Positions 12,806-20,095 of a stretch of 23,305 nucleotides of DNA are shown in pieces. Under the pieces are notes generated by a model. It saw only the letters and a list, made by a program, of their open reading frames with translations. It had not been told where the DNA came from and ran no database searches. Each line of letters opens with the position of its first letter. Position 1 is the first letter of the stretch. Made by a program: the position numbers and the translations under genes. Origin of the DNA: a virus; the IMG/VR virus record IMGVR_UViG_3300030104_002731, positions 1-23,305 of that record. The stretch is one strand, 5' to 3'.

Positions 12806-15196
12806 TTACTTAGGTTTCTTACGAGCCTTATCTCTGAAATCATCAATCTGTGGATAAGCAGTATCAGGCATTGACTTAGCAGAGATGGGATCCAATCTTT
12901 TATACTTGGCAGCAGTGTTCTCACCAGACTGAAGTTTAGGATGTACCTCACCTTGTGGTGCAGGGTCAGAAGGATACTCAGGTTTGATTTCCTTATTATT
13001 AAACACTTTTTTATCAGTTACAATTTGCTTAATCCTATTCACTTTCTCAAAGTTTTTAATATTTTTTTCAGTTGTAGAAACTTCTACATTGCCAAAAGGA
13101 CTCTTGAAGTCAGGGTTCTCCCTTAACATTGCTTTTTCATGAGCAATCAAATTTAGTTCTTCCTGCATTTCTCTTGTACGCCATTCACTCTTCTTAGTTC
13201 CTTGTTCAATCATATAATCAAATGCTTGTTTTCCATGACCAACCCTATCTTGAATAATATTATCTTTCTCAGTTGTCTCATAACCAGACCATCTTTTATT
13301 ATCTGATGCCCACTGCTGACCTCTAGCAATTGCTCTACCTACTAATTCATCAGTCTGTGAACTTGAAGTATCTTGATTAGAAAAATTAATCTTATACTTA
13401 GTAGGTGCCTCTTTAATCTCAACAGGTTTTCTAATTTCCCTAAGGATTCTTTTCTGATTAGAAATTCCCTCAGTTATTGTTTTTCTCTCCCTATTGTCTA
13501 AGAACTTAGGTCTATATGATTCATTTTTAGTTTGATTAATTGGATTATCATTGAATACTGTAGGATTGTTTGTAACTAACTTAACTTTTTCTTGTGCTTT
13601 TGGTGACAATTTAGAAAGTGGTACTTTAACCTCAGTCTTTACATCACCTCTAATATTTGATGGGTATCCTGCCATTCCTCCAGTATTTGGTGTTGTAGTG
13701 TCAATACCACCACCTGAACCTTCTCCATATCTATCAGACTTGGGTGGTTCTGAATATCTAACTGAATGGACCAAATCAGATATAGCTTGTTTTAATGGAT
13801 CAGGAACCTCTCCAGGATCTTTTGATTCAAGATTATGATATGCATGGTCTGTATATAACATGTATGGTTCACTACCATCTGGAGGAACAACTATTTGTGC
13901 CTGTGCCTGTCCAGCAGCTGCTAATGGATTATTTCTTCCAGCGAAACCCATTTCTGAACGAGTCATATAGGAAACTGGTCCAGTATTGTTTGGATATTGT
14001 ATTAAAGTCTGTGGTGTATGTGTATTAACTTGTCCATTTTTATCAACATAAAAATTATCATCAGAATATGGAATTGGTTCAGAAGTCACCTTAATATCAA
14101 TTCCAATAGCAGAATCTGGAATATTGTTAGCAAGTTTATCAATTGTACTTTGTGGAATATCTGATTGATTTACTTCTATTGGTTGGTTCATAAGAATTGA
14201 CTTTGCAATATTCGTAGAATAGTCTAATGCTGGAATGCCTGTACCAATTCTATTAGTTAATACATCAAGAAGAGTAGTAGTATATTGTCCCAGTGCGCTT
14301 CTACGTGCCAGATTACCAAGTCCACCAATGAGAGCACTAAGTGGTCCACCAAGTAGATCAAGGAATGGGCCACCTGCATCTTTATCATCTCCTGATTGGG
14401 ATGGTCCATTTAGATTTGGACCATCTCCTAGATTTGGTGATCCTCCTGAACCTACACCATTACCTGGTCCCATTCCAGGTCCTACTCCACCAAACATATT
14501 AGGAGGACAGTTGGGGCAACTTGGACCACCACTGATGGGTTCTTGAGGCACACCACCACTATAAAAGTATGGAATATTTGCGGCAAAGTTTCCACCTAAA
14601 ATTCTTTCTCTCATCCATAGTGCCATATCAAGAGTGAAGTTGGAATTAGTAAAATGTATCTGGTTTGATTCCCCATTCCAGACCCTTGCTCCTGCTTGAT
14701 GCAAATCAGCAGTTAATTGTCCTTGAACTGTTGCAAGTAAAACAAATTGTCTTGTATCTTTTTGCAAATACCCAATGTTTGTAAAATTATCGCTTCCATG
14801 ATTCTGCACATAACCATCAACTAATGGACCTAAAATAAAATGTCTACTATTGGGTGGTAGTGGTGATTTGACAGTGCCATCATCTGCTATCAATCCATCT
14901 GTATTTTTTCCAGTAGGATCATCACTCAGATAGTCCTGACTTGCATCTGCTTTATTTACTTCTCCCCAATCATTTCCTCCATCCCAAAAACCCTCAGGTC
15001 TCTCATAGAAAACCTCTCCTGCATTGCCTGGAATACCATCAGGGAAGTTACCATCAACATCAGGATAAAACTTTTTAGGTCTATCAGGTTTTCTGAGACG
15101 ATATCCTGCTGGATTCAATGAATACACTCCACCCATGTTATTTGTGGGTGTCTCCTTCAAAGTTTTGATAAGTTTAGTGAATCTATTCACAGTCAT
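12806..15196 (-). CDS. Large probable virion protein (796 residues)
   Basis: The N-terminal 210 residues look folded (NPAGYRLRKPDRPKKFYP, then NQIHFTNSNFTLDMALWMRERI). A Gly/Pro/Asn-rich flexible stretch at 212-275 includes CPNCPPN, and a hydrophobic helix follows at 277-297 (PFLDLLGGPLSALIGGLGN). The C-terminal 450 residues are polar and low-complexity, rich in Pro, Lys and Asn. There is no signal peptide. Size and composition fit a tail or capsid-associated protein of cyanophages, but no family is recognised. It shares TAATG with the oxygenase gene upstream, so the two are co-translated. A CATAAATA late-like motif lies 17 bases before the ATG. Confidence 0.85.
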   Translation of the reverse strand: MTVNRFTKLIKTLKETPTNNMGGVYSLNPAGYRLRKPDRPKKFYPDVDGNFPDGIPGNAGEVFYERPEGFWDGGNDWGEVNKADASQDYLSDDPTGKNTDGLIADDGTVKSPLPPNSRHFILGPLVDGYVQNHGSDNFTNIGYLQKDTRQFVLLATVQGQLTADLHQAGARVWNGESNQIHFTNSNFTLDMALWMRERILGGNFAANIPYFYSGGVPQEPISGGPSCPNCPPNMFGGVGPGMGPGNGVGSGGSPNLGDGPNLNGPSQSGDDKDAGGPFLDLLGGPLSALIGGLGNLARRSALGQYTTTLLDVLTNRIGTGIPALDYSTNIAKSILMNQPIEVNQSDIPQSTIDKLANNIPDSAIGIDIKVTSEPIPYSDDNFYVDKNGQVNTHTPQTLIQYPNNTGPVSYMTRSEMGFAGRNNPLAAAGQAQAQIVVPPDGSEPYMLYTDHAYHNLESKDPGEVPDPLKQAISDLVHSVRYSEPPKSDRYGEGSGGGIDTTTPNTGGMAGYPSNIRGDVKTEVKVPLSKLSPKAQEKVKLVTNNPTVFNDNPINQTKNESYRPKFLDNRERKTITEGISNQKRILREIRKPVEIKEAPTKYKINFSNQDTSSSQTDELVGRAIARGQQWASDNKRWSGYETTEKDNIIQDRVGHGKQAFDYMIEQGTKKSEWRTREMQEELNLIAHEKAMLRENPDFKSPFGNVEVSTTEKNIKNFEKVNRIKQIVTDKKVFNNKEIKPEYPSDPAPQGEVHPKLQSGENTAAKYKRLDPISAKSMPDTAYPQIDDFRDKARKKPK

Positions 15197-15744
15197 TAGT
15201 TGCTCGTAAAAATATTTATGAACTCTGTATTGATAGGATCAATATGAATGTTACCACCCATGAAAGCAATGTTAGTCACTCTGCTATGAGTGGTGTCAGA
15301 TGAAGTGGATGAAACATCGTGTAAGGTACTAGGTTCAATCCATATAAACCTATTTGGTTTAGCATATATGCTTTTGTATTCCTCTTCTATTGCATTTGTG
15401 ATACTTAACCTACCACCCCATTCCTCATCCCAATGTGGGTGAATATAGAATACATATCCCCCATTATCAACATGAGGACCATTGAAGTTACCATGTCCAT
15501 AGTCTGAAGGTCTGAATTGGTTATAACCAAATAATTTTACTGCTTCTTGAAAGTGATGTTGATACAAACCAATCTCTCTTAGTCTTTCAAGAACTAAATC
15601 TCTTATTTTACTGCAGAGTTCATCTCTGGGTTCCTCAAACTTAGCACCTTCATAGAAAGATGAGTTTGCAACCAAGGATGAGATTTCATCAAACTTGTCT
15701 TGAGAAAGAAAGTTATCAATAAGTATTGCTGACCTACAAGCCAT
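15196..15744 (-). CDS. 2-oxoglutarate/Fe(II)-dependent oxygenase
   Basis: This 182-residue double-stranded beta-helix enzyme has the iron ligands His91 and Asp93 (GPHVDNGG) and His142 (LHDV), with Arg155 (THSRVTN) binding 2-oxoglutarate. The strand WGGRLSI is typical of the prolyl-4-hydroxylase-like group. Such enzymes are frequent in cyanophages and usually hydroxylate proteins or nucleotides; the substrate is unknown. It is translationally joined on both sides (TAATG each), directly upstream of the Pro-rich 796-residue protein, which makes that protein a possible substrate. Confidence 0.88.
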   Translation of the reverse strand: MACRSAILIDNFLSQDKFDEISSLVANSSFYEGAKFEEPRDELCSKIRDLVLERLREIGLYQHHFQEAVKLFGYNQFRPSDYGHGNFNGPHVDNGGYVFYIHPHWDEEWGGRLSITNAIEEEYKSIYAKPNRFIWIEPSTLHDVSSTSSDTTHSRVTNIAFMGGNIHIDPINTEFINIFTSN

Positions 15745-15899
15745 TAGTATCTGAAAGTTTCAATATACTCTAATATCTTATTTAGATACATATCAGCATA
15801 ATATTTGTATTCAGAGGGACAGGTATCTTCTCTCAATTGATCCTTTACCTGATATAGTTTGGACTGCATTTCATATCTTGTAATATGTCCCCTAGGCAT
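15744..15899 (-). CDS. Small protein (51 residues) before the oxygenase
   Basis: The frame runs from ATG 15897-15899 to TAA, sharing TAATG with the oxygenase. The product begins MPRGHITRYEMQSKLYQVKD and ends with tyrosine-rich helical sequence (YYADMYLNKILEYIETFRY). It overlaps the upstream zinc-type gene by 8 bases. It is helical with no known domain, and the exact junctions support it as a gene. Confidence 0.72.
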   Translation of the reverse strand: MPRGHITRYEMQSKLYQVKDQLREDTCPSEYKYYADMYLNKILEYIETFRY

Positions 15900-16164
15900 C
15901 ATCTAAGTCCTCTGTAAGTTTTTTTATATTACCTGCTCTCTTCGTCCAGGTGTCTTTGTCCCCATATATATGACCTTTTTTATGCTTTGGATTTATACAA
16001 TCCCTACTATTCTTAAATCCACACACAAGATTACTCAGTGTCTCCTCATCTCCCTTCCTTCCAGTGGCCCAGATGTGATTACCATTTAACCATATGGCAC
16101 CACACACAGAGCATTCAACCCTACTAAGGGTCAAATCTGATAGTTCTTTGTCCAAGGATATCAT
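15892..16164 (-). CDS. Zinc-binding small protein, HNH-like remnant
   Basis: This 90-residue protein has a CSVCGAIW pair (CxxC), a His-rich middle (NGNHIWATG), a second pair in LVCGFKNSRDCINPKH, and a lysine-rich tail. The C..C...C....C/H spacing suggests a zinc knuckle as in small HNH proteins, but no complete HNH catalytic triad is clear. Similar zinc proteins occur in many cyanophages. It is the first gene of the leftward unit, with a GATAAATA late-like motif 16 bases upstream of the ATG. Confidence 0.75.
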   Translation of the reverse strand: MISLDKELSDLTLSRVECSVCGAIWLNGNHIWATGRKGDEETLSNLVCGFKNSRDCINPKHKKGHIYGDKDTWTKRAGNIKKLTEDLDDA

Positions 16165-16179
16165 AAGTAGATAACAAAC

Positions 16180-16187
16180 TATTTATC
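16180..16187 (-). promoter_or_regulatory. Late-like promoter motif (leftward)
   Basis: GATAAATA on the minus strand, one base from the T4 late consensus TATAAATA, lies 16 bases before the ATG at 16164 in the only divergent intergenic region of the window. The next gene and the oxygenase unit would be read from it. Confidence 0.5.
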
Positions 16188-16232
16188 TTTGGGTATTCTA
16201 AAACACATAAATCTATCATCAAATACTCATTT

Positions 16233-16240
16233 TATAAATA
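16233..16240 (+). promoter_or_regulatory. T4-type late promoter (rightward)
   Basis: A perfect TATAAATA lies 29 bases before the ATG at 16269, so the transcript would start about 16246. It is the only promoter seen for the rightward block of exported proteins, which implies late expression. No clear Shine-Dalgarno sequence lies before that ATG. Confidence 0.8.
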
Positions 16241-16268
16241 CAGACGCGACTGTCTCTCCTCAGAACAC

Positions 16269-16766
16269 ATGAAAAGGTTTATTCCTTTAATAATGCTTTT
16301 GATGACAGCCCCACTAGCAGCGAATGCTGGTGGTCTGGTACATAAAATGTCATCTAGTGTTCAACTTACGGTTGACTCTGCTAGGACAACTGCTACAAGG
16401 TTGGGTTCGCAATACTCTATCAGTGGTTCAAATGTGAACACAACTGATGGAACAACCGCAGGAACTATCTCTACTGGTGCTATTACCAGTGGTATTGCAG
16501 CTCCTGGCACAATCTCTGCCACTCAGAAGACTGCTGGTGAGGCATTCTCATTTAGCTCCTCCTACATTCAGGGTGATGCTGTTCCAACCTCTGCTCCTAC
16601 TGTAGGAACTGTTGGTAACTTCTCCAGTCAGACTTCTTACACTGCTGGTGCTGCTGGAGATCTAGCAGGAACCATTGCCACTGATGGTGGTGTTGCTATT
16701 ACAGCAGGCGGAGCTGGTACAACTGCAATAGGACAATTTGTTTCTGAGATTACTGTGATTGATTGA
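16269..16766 (+). CDS. Exported Ser/Thr/Gly-rich protein A
   Basis: This 165-residue protein has a typical signal peptide (MKRFIPLIMLLMTAPLAANA, cleavage after ANA). The mature part is almost entirely Ser, Thr, Gly and Ala, with many short repeats (GTISTGAITSG, TVGTVGNFSS) suggesting beta-rich fibrous structure. Motifs QYSISGSNVN and AGEAFSFSSSYIQG recur in the following gene as QYTVSGTNVS and PGKAFQFTTTYQG, so the two are probable tandem duplicates. Late promoter control suggests a virion or host-surface role. A function is not known. Exported proteins are unusual in a phage, since most structural proteins fold in the cytoplasm. Confidence 0.85.
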   Translation: MKRFIPLIMLLMTAPLAANAGGLVHKMSSSVQLTVDSARTTATRLGSQYSISGSNVNTTDGTTAGTISTGAITSGIAAPGTISATQKTAGEAFSFSSSYIQGDAVPTSAPTVGTVGNFSSQTSYTAGAAGDLAGTIATDGGVAITAGGAGTTAIGQFVSEITVID

Positions 16767-16773
16767 GGTAAAT

Positions 16774-17217
16774 ATGAGAAAATTATTTCTCCTTACCTTT
16801 CTATTAGGATCGCCAGTAATGGCGGTCCCAGTTGTTCCCAACTTTACTCAGGGTTCTATGACGTCCCACACGGAGACTACATCTAAACAGACTGAGACAA
16901 TTAATTCCATTGACTATGCAACAGGATGGCAATACACAGTATCTGGAACAAATGTTTCCAACAATGGCAAATCCCTTTTGCCACCAACAGTGAGGAACAA
17001 TGTGAATATGACACCCTTAGGTGGAATAGAAGGTCAGGTAACAAGCACAGCCACTGGTTTGGATTTCAGAAACTCCAACTTTTCAGTAACAAAACCAGGA
17101 AAGGCATTCCAGTTCACCACAACCTACCAGGGACCAGGGATAACAAATCAGACGGTAATTCAAAGAACAACAGAGGTTACAAGCGTCACAGATACAACAA
17201 GTATATTCACGCAATAG
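16774..17217 (+). CDS. Exported protein B, diverged copy of protein A
   Basis: The start is set at ATG 16774 because GAGGT lies 5 bases upstream; a start 15 bases earlier has no such support. This 147-residue protein has a signal peptide (MRKLFLLTFLLGSPVMAV, probable cleavage after VMA) and a Thr/Ser-rich mature part. QYTVSGTNVSNNG and KPGKAFQFTTTYQGPG match motifs of protein A. It ends in a Thr/Val-rich beta-like tail (RTTEVTSVTDTTSIF). It lies 7 bases after protein A, and its 3' part overlaps the frame of protein C. Function is unknown. Confidence 0.83.
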   Translation: MRKLFLLTFLLGSPVMAVPVVPNFTQGSMTSHTETTSKQTETINSIDYATGWQYTVSGTNVSNNGKSLLPPTVRNNVNMTPLGGIEGQVTSTATGLDFRNSNFSVTKPGKAFQFTTTYQGPGITNQTVIQRTTEVTSVTDTTSIFTQ

Positions 17218-18227
17218 TTTTAAGTGCAACAACATCCTTATCCCCTGCTCAGGTTTTGTCTGCGGATGTTGGAGGTGTATCCGCTACTGCTAATCCTATT
17301 GCTAATAGTTCTGGTTCTGTAACTAACCAAGCCATCCAGGTTTTACAGGGACCATATATCACAAACACATATGGTGGTGGGATCAGTTGTCAGGGTCCCA
17401 CTGCTAACTTCACGCCATATATTACTCACGCAAGGAATGATAAAGATCCCTTTGAAACCTATTATCTGGAACCACAATATGATGCCAGGGATTTTGAGGG
17501 AAGGATGGTTGAGGTTCAAAAGAATGTAAAGAATTGGCCATGGGAGACCTGGTATGATGACAGGACATATGTAAATTCTGATGGTGAGACCGTAAGGGCA
17601 TATGAGGATGGGCAGGATATGACCATCACAGTCATGGAGATGCAGGGAGATGGTGTTCCTGATAATCCAGGCAGTAGATTATGGGAGAAACCAGTTAGGA
17701 CTGGTCAGGCAAGAAACTACAGCACCAGTATTGGACTCTCAGCAACACTGTCACTACCACTTGATGGTGGACTTCAGGCACGATGTAAGAAGGCAGCAGA
17801 TACACAAACTGCATTAATGGCACAACAACTTGCCAATAAGAGATTGGACTTTGAGTTAGCAAGACTCAAGAACTGTGGAGAATTAATGCAGAAAGGAATC
17901 ACATTCCATCCCAGGAGTAATTATGCAAGGATATGTGCTGATGTAATGGTTCAGAATGTGAATGTGATTCAACAACACACACATTCAATTCCTAAACCTA
18001 CTTCTTCAATGGGCGAACAGAGCGCAGTTCCTTCACAGCGTGATTCCTCTGCCTCTGCTCAGCAACCCTCTCAGCAGAGGATTGTGGCGGGATCTTCTTA
18101 CCCCGTAAGGAGGCAACCTTCTTCAATACCTTCTTCACTATCGGTTTCACAACCTTTAACAAAAGGTCAGCAAGAGGCTTTGCAAGCAACGCAGAACTTG
18201 TCGCTACCACAGCAATTGAGGCGGTAG
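16926..18227 (+). CDS. Exported protein C with unclear start
   Basis: The only standard start codon is ATG 16926, but the first 80 or so residues read as a shadow of protein B. The part that looks real begins near 17172: RGYKRHRYNKYIHAIVLSAT, a basic then hydrophobic signal-like segment ending VLSADVGG. The mature part has GGGISCQGPTANFTPYI, NYSTSIGLSATLSLPLDGG (a beta segment) and a helix with conserved-looking Cys (ELARLKNCGELMQKGITFHPRSNYARICADV). A rare start such as ATT 17205 or a -1 shift from protein B could supply the true N-terminus. The last 230 bases overlap the opposite gene; this S/Q-rich tail may be dispensable. Confidence 0.68.
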   Translation: MAIHSIWNKCFQQWQIPFATNSEEQCEYDTLRWNRRSGNKHSHWFGFQKLQLFSNKTRKGIPVHHNLPGTRDNKSDGNSKNNRGYKRHRYNKYIHAIVLSATTSLSPAQVLSADVGGVSATANPIANSSGSVTNQAIQVLQGPYITNTYGGGISCQGPTANFTPYITHARNDKDPFETYYLEPQYDARDFEGRMVEVQKNVKNWPWETWYDDRTYVNSDGETVRAYEDGQDMTITVMEMQGDGVPDNPGSRLWEKPVRTGQARNYSTSIGLSATLSLPLDGGLQARCKKAADTQTALMAQQLANKRLDFELARLKNCGELMQKGITFHPRSNYARICADVMVQNVNVIQQHTHSIPKPTSSMGEQSAVPSQRDSSASAQQPSQQRIVAGSSYPVRRQPSSIPSSLSVSQPLTKGQQEALQATQNLSLPQQLRR

Positions 18228-18795
18228 TAGTTACAGCACCAGCATTAGGGATATTAAGCACAATCTGATCTGGTATTGATAGTGTCTCTGTAACTGGTAG
18301 ACACTCCTTACCAACCATCTCATAGGCAACAATCTTCTTATCACCCTCTATAAGTTTACCTACAGGGTTCTTTAACTGCTGCTCCCTGGTAGGACAATCT
18401 GTCTTAGTTGATGGTGGTTTAGGTGGTGCTGGAGCAGCAGGAGGTTTTACATCCTTTGGTTTTTCTGGTGGTTTTATGGGTGGAGGGGGTGGTGGATCCT
18501 GGTTAAGATCTAAATTGTTTGGATCATATGTGAGGGGATTAAAGGAAGGAGTACCTGCATCACAGATGGTAACTGATCCTTTATCATCCTCCTCTTTAAG
18601 ATTTACATTCTCACTACTATCCCTGTGTGATGTCACACAACCAGGCATATTCACAATTGGGGTTCCCACCAAATCAGTAACTGGTGGATATATTGGTAAT
18701 GCTTGAGGTGGATCACTTGTCAACCACCTGGGCATATCAGGGATAAAAACATCCCTGATATTAATATTATTTGTTCTAATATCAGGAATAGGCAT
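17998..18795 (-). CDS. Pro-rich membrane-associated protein (265 residues)
   Basis: The start is set at ATG 18793-18795, sharing TAATG with the upstream gene. The N-terminus MPIPDIRTNNINIRDVFIPD and the segment PRWLTSDPPQALPIYPPVTD are Pro-rich. A PPPPPP and KPP-repeat linker follows at about residues 98-135, then DCPTREQQLKNPVGK. There is a hydrophobic helix (TTASIAVVATSSALLAKP) and a strongly basic C-terminus (KPIVKKVLKKVASLRGKK). This plan recurs in marine T4-like cyanophages, where such proteins appear to be virion components; I cannot name one. Its 3' 230 bases run opposite the end of protein C. Confidence 0.82.
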   Translation of the reverse strand: MPIPDIRTNNINIRDVFIPDMPRWLTSDPPQALPIYPPVTDLVGTPIVNMPGCVTSHRDSSENVNLKEEDDKGSVTICDAGTPSFNPLTYDPNNLDLNQDPPPPPPIKPPEKPKDVKPPAAPAPPKPPSTKTDCPTREQQLKNPVGKLIEGDKKIVAYEMVGKECLPVTETLSIPDQIVLNIPNAGAVTTTASIAVVATSSALLAKPLADLLLKVVKPIVKKVLKKVASLRGKKIPPQSSAERVAEQRQRNHAVKELRSVRPLKK

Positions 18796-19331
18796 TAGCA
18801 ATCATTAAACGATGTTGCTATTTCTCCTCCTAGTTCACTCCCTACATTCTGTCCCAATAATGTTGCCCAACCAGCAGCTAACCATCCAACATAGGGAATA
18901 CCAGAGAGCACAGGGGCAAGTCCTGCTGTCATGCTAGCACCTACTATCCCTCCTGTTGATTCTCCAGCGCCCTCCTGCTTGATACATTCTAGGTTTTTTG
19001 CAGTCAACTTTCCCAAGTCACCACCCTGAAGGTGACGACCTCCATCCATTGTGTACTCCTCTTCAGTCACAATCACAGAGTTTCCACCAATACCAAAGAA
19101 CCCATTGTTCTTGTTAATATTTTTTCTAACACCCATAACCTTGGGGTCATTAGAGTTATAGTTTATACTATATCCATCCCTAGTCGCATCAACACTGTAG
19201 GATGTATAGTCTCCCACAGGTAGATTTATAACAGGAAGATCATCCTTGCTAATTAGATGACCCAGGATACCAATGTGAGCAACACCAAACAGTGTTCCAA
19301 CCGTCAATGCAGCCCATCTAAATGCTTTCAT
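18795..19331 (-). CDS. Membrane-anchored Gly-rich protein (178 residues)
   Basis: The start is set at ATG 19329-19331 (MKAFRWAALTVGTLFGVAHI), right after the stop of the upstream gene. The frame is open further upstream, but that part lies inside that gene. It has an N-terminal membrane helix, a beta-rich middle (SYSVDATRDGYSINYNSNDP, FFGIGGNSVIVTEEEY), and a Gly/Ala-rich hydrophobic C-terminal half (GGIVGASMTAGLAPVLSGIP, then GWLAAGWATLLGQNVGSELG) that could insert in a membrane. It forms a translational unit with the genes on both sides. Function is unknown. Confidence 0.8.
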   Translation of the reverse strand: MKAFRWAALTVGTLFGVAHIGILGHLISKDDLPVINLPVGDYTSYSVDATRDGYSINYNSNDPKVMGVRKNINKNNGFFGIGGNSVIVTEEEYTMDGGRHLQGGDLGKLTAKNLECIKQEGAGESTGGIVGASMTAGLAPVLSGIPYVGWLAAGWATLLGQNVGSELGGEIATSFNDC

Positions 19332-19332
19332 A

Positions 19333-19581
19333 TTAGAAGGGCAGACCAATACCACCACCAACACCAGATACACCACCAGTTGCTCCTGGTAGTTCTGGAA
19401 CTGCATTTTGTACAAGACCAGGAAGGGCACCACTGACTGCCTCTGTTGCAGACTTAATAACCTCTTCCTTCACTCCCTCAACAATAGATTCTCTATTGAT
19501 GACAACATATCCTGTTACCCCCACAATTGAAAGGGATACTATACCAGAAAAAATTGAAATTACATTCACAATTTTCTGCAT
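19333..19581 (-). CDS. Small membrane protein (82 residues)
   Basis: An N-terminal membrane helix (residues 6-28, NVISIFSGIVSLSIVGVTG) is followed by an amphipathic helix (VEGVKEEVIKSATEAV) and a C-terminal Gly/Val-rich tail (GATGGVSGVGGGIGLPF). The stop is immediately before the next ATG. A 7-bp inverted repeat at 19588-19613 lies just before its ribosome site, which is weak. The three genes 17998-19581 are likely made together and share membrane features; a joint role in the virion or in lysis is possible but unproven. Confidence 0.78.
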   Translation of the reverse strand: MQKIVNVISIFSGIVSLSIVGVTGYVVINRESIVEGVKEEVIKSATEAVSGALPGLVQNAVPELPGATGGVSGVGGGIGLPF

Positions 19582-19587
19582 GATACT

Positions 19588-19613
19588 ACTGCTACGTCAA
19601 TGTATATAGCAGT
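19588..19613. other. Inverted repeat between two genes
   Basis: ACTGCTA (19588-19594) and TAGCAGT (19607-19613) form a perfect 7-bp stem with a 12-base loop. On the plus strand it is followed by TTTATTTTTT, so it could stop rightward transcription. On the minus strand it sits just before the ATG at 19581 and could mask its start. Confidence 0.5.
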
Positions 19614-19615
19614 GT

Positions 19616-19771
19616 TTATTTTTTCCTTGTCTTTTCTTTTGTTTTATTAAAAATAATCACCTCAGTTCCGTCATGGGTGAATACCAATTCATCATCATGA
19701 TCCCAACAGAGTTCCTCATACAGGGCATTCAGTTTCTCCATGTCCTCAAAAAGAGCATTAGGGTTAGTCAT
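19616..19771 (-). CDS. Small protein after plastocyanin (51 residues)
   Basis: The frame runs from ATG 19769-19771 to TAA 19616-19618, starting immediately after the plastocyanin stop (TAAATG). The product begins MTNPNALFEDMEKLNALYEE and ends with a beta turn (LVFTHDGTEVIIFNK) and a Lys-rich tail. No known domain is recognised. The direct junction supports it as a real gene, co-translated with plastocyanin. Confidence 0.75.
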   Translation of the reverse strand: MTNPNALFEDMEKLNALYEELCWDHDDELVFTHDGTEVIIFNKTKEKTRKK

Positions 19772-20095
19772 TTACTTAACATGAATTTTGCCCACCATAC
19801 CTGCTGCATGGTGATGTCCACAATAAAAATCATAATCTCCAGTATCAGCAAAGATAATATCTTGGGTCTGACCAGGACTGAAGAATAGTGATTCTCTGGA
19901 AAGATCAGGACGACCTTCCACAATAATATTATGAGGTGGGAGCATACCATTTACAAAATGGATACTCTCTCCCTTACTGATTGTGATATCAGATGGCTCA
20001 AATAAAAGGAGACCATCTGAGTTCATTGCCACATCAACTGCCCAGGCAGGAGCAGCAAGGAAAAGTGTTGCTAGTAGTGCGAGTAGATATTTCAT
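19772..20095 (-). CDS. petE: Plastocyanin
   Basis: This 107-residue protein has a signal peptide (MKYLLALLATLFLAAPAWA) and a cupredoxin domain. The copper ligands are His55 (PPHNI), Cys92, His95 and Met100 (YCGHHHAAGM), with the spacing C-x2-H-x4-M of plastocyanin. It carries electrons from cytochrome b6f to photosystem I in the thylakoid lumen. With psbA and psbD it suggests the phage supports both photosystems' electron supply. The mature protein (88 residues) is slightly shorter than host plastocyanin (about 97-100). The start overlaps the upstream gene as ATGA. Confidence 0.93.
   Translation of the reverse strand: MKYLLALLATLFLAAPAWAVDVAMNSDGLLLFEPSDITISKGESIHFVNGMLPPHNIIVEGRPDLSRESLFFSPGQTQDIIFADTGDYDFYCGHHHAAGMVGKIHVK

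Noticed and set aside
14235-14546. Plus-strand Pro-rich open frame inside the 796-residue gene
   Set aside because: Its Pro-rich composition is the antisense image of the Gly-rich stretch, so it is not an independent gene.
16926-17171. N-terminal 80 residues of the frame of protein C
   Set aside because: They read as an out-of-frame shadow of protein B, with no signal or domain. They are kept in the coordinates only because no other standard start exists.
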